Below the pieces are notes generated by a model. The model was given only the letters and a program-made list of their open reading frames with translations. It had not been told where the DNA came from and did not search any database. A stretch of DNA of 14,471 nt from assembly GCA_023418755.1 (NCBI GenBank), contig JAEZZE010000243.1, positions 1 to 14,471 on the forward strand. Direction: 5' to 3'. Of this stretch, positions 13,321 through 14,471 are shown piece by piece. A program made the position numbers and the translations under genes. The stretch comes from Bacillota bacterium. GTDB taxonomy: Bacteria > Bacillota > Bacilli > Paenibacillales > Paenibacillaceae. Every line of letters begins with the position of its first letter. Position 1 is the first letter of the stretch.

Positions 13321-14355
13321 GATAAGCACGCCGCGCGGGCTTATTGGTATGCACTGGGCGCAGGTGCGATGGATAAGCACGCCGCGTGGGCTTATTGGCA
13401 TGCACTAAGCCCAAGTGCGACGAATAAGCACGCCGTGCGGACTTATTGGCATGCACCGAGCCCGGGTGCGTCGGATAAGCACGCCGTGCGGACTTATTGG
13501 CATGCACCGAGCCCGGGTGCGTCGGATAAGCACGCCGTGCGGGCTTATTGGTATGCACTGGGCGCAGGTGCGACAGATAAGCACGCCTCGCGGGCTTATT
13601 GGCATGCACTGGGCGCAGGTGCGATGGATAAGCACGCCGTGCGGGCTTATTGGCATGCACCGAGCCCGGGTGCGTCGGATAAGCACGCCGTGCGGACTTA
13701 TTGGTATGCACCGAGCCCGGTTGCGACGGATAAGCACGCCTCGCGGGCTTATTGGCATGCACTAGGCGCAGGCGCGACGAATAAGCACGCCTCGCGGGCT
13801 TATTGGCATGAACTGGGCGCTGGTGCGACAGATAAGCACGCCGTGCGGGCTTATTGGCCTGCACTGGGCGCTGGTGCTACGGATAAGCACGCCGTGCGGG
13901 CTTATTGGTATGCACTGGGCGCTGGTGCGACGGATAAGCACGCCTCGCGGGCTTATTGGCATGCACCTAGCTCAGGTGCGACGGATAAGCACGCCTCGCG
14001 GGCTTATTGGCATGCACCGAGCCCGGGTGCGTCGGATAAGCACGCCGTGCGGGCTTATTGGTATGCACCAAGCCCAAGTGCGACGAATAAGCACGCCGTG
14101 CGGGCTTATTGGCATGCACCGAGCCCAGGTGCGACAGATAAGCACGCCGTGCGGGCTTATTGGCCTGCACTGGGCGCTGGTGCTACGGATACGCACGCCG
14201 TGCGGGCTTATTGGTATGCACTGGGCGCAGGTGCGACGGATACGCACGCCGCGCGGGCTTATTGGCCTACACCGAGCCCGGGTGCGACGGATAAGCACGC
14301 CGCGCGGGCTTATTGGCCTACACCGAGCCCAGGTGCAACGGATAAGCACGCCGTG
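13321..14355. repeat. 51-bp tandem repeat array, 20 full units plus a partial
   Basis: Unit starts fall at 13321, 13372, 13423 and every 51 bases up to 14341, with no insertion or deletion in 20 periods. The twenty-first unit keeps only about 15 bases. The constant core is ATAAGCACGCC...GCTTATTGG, an inverted repeat (ATAAGC/GCTTAT). A second, weaker dyad GCAC...GTGC occupies the right half. Substitutions concentrate at about 12 positions and come in two main versions, CCGAGCCCGGGT and CTGGGCGCAGGT. Units 11 (13831) and 17 (14137) are identical, and units 3 and 4 differ at one base. One plus-strand frame (ATG 13369 to TAA 14370, 17-residue repeat DKHAVRAYWHAPSPGAT) is open throughout, but has no good RBS, no signal peptide and mostly amino-acid-changing variation, so I do not call a gene. 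Two minus-strand frames are also largely open. Confidence 0.95.
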
Positions 14356-14370
14356 GAGACTGTCGATTAA

Positions 14371-14471
14371 CAGGTAACTGGGGAAAGAATCTGCTCTCCT
14401 TCGAGAGGGATATTCCATATATTGGTTAGTTGCAGGCTTGGTTAGCGCTCGTTCGACGATTTTTGGGGGAT
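14371..14471. other. Terminal 101 bases beyond the array
   Basis: It contains one small stem CTCTC-CTTC-GAGAG (14394-14407) without a T tract. No gene start or RNA gene is recognisable before the window ends. Confidence 0.5.

Noticed and set aside
13321..14355. CRISPR array
   Set aside because: Units are contiguous over the full 51 bp and vary by point substitutions. There are no unique spacers between constant repeats and no cas genes nearby.

Overview
The window looks like chromosomal DNA of a moderately GC-rich Firmicute, most likely a Paenibacillaceae member (Cohnella or Paenibacillus type). This is inferred from strong GGAGG-type ribosome binding sites, many TTG starts, an Amj-type lipid II flippase, a family II (Mn-dependent) pyrophosphatase, a fused MsrA-MsrB, and sigma-A style promoters. 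No rRNA, tRNA, CRISPR array, phage gene or complete insertion sequence was recognised.

Layout. Positions 1-4440 (minus strand) hold a run of seven genes, read from right to left: GNAT acetyltransferase, secreted protein of unknown function, Amj lipid II flippase, RimJ/RimL-like acetyltransferase, secreted membrane-anchored protein of unknown function, YfcE-like metallophosphoesterase, and a radical SAM enzyme cut by the window edge. Several are tightly coupled (a 4-base overlap; an RBS lying directly behind a stop codon). Extended -10 promoters sit before the first gene and before the radical SAM gene. A 584-base gap (4441-5024) carries a degenerate 51-52 bp tandem repeat and a strong terminator for a small GRAM-domain gene (5025-5339, minus).

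Positions 5790-7677 (plus strand) form a compact cyclic-di-GMP cassette: a stand-alone EAL phosphodiesterase, a small protein of unknown family, and a CBS-pair/GGDEF diguanylate cyclase. The last junction is a 4-base start/stop overlap. Domains often found in one EAL-CBS-GGDEF polypeptide are here split over separate proteins with an unknown protein between them.

Positions 7736-12968 are housekeeping and stress genes: a luciferase-like flavin monooxygenase and the pyrophosphatase PpaC (both minus), an AlkA-type DNA glycosylase (plus), MsrAB (minus) and a monoacylglycerol-lipase-like hydrolase (plus). The divergent intergenic regions ppaC/alkA and msrAB/hydrolase carry dyad symmetries positioned like operators.

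Positions 12969-14471 are repeat-rich and appear to lack a conventional gene. They contain a 77-bp tandem duplication of the hydrolase 3' end, a short pair of IS-end-like repeats, an octamer repeat, and an array of 20 full units plus one partial unit with an exact 51-bp period. This array is the most unusual object in the window: it has no length variation, is palindromic inside each unit, and stays open in frames on both strands because 51 is a multiple of three.
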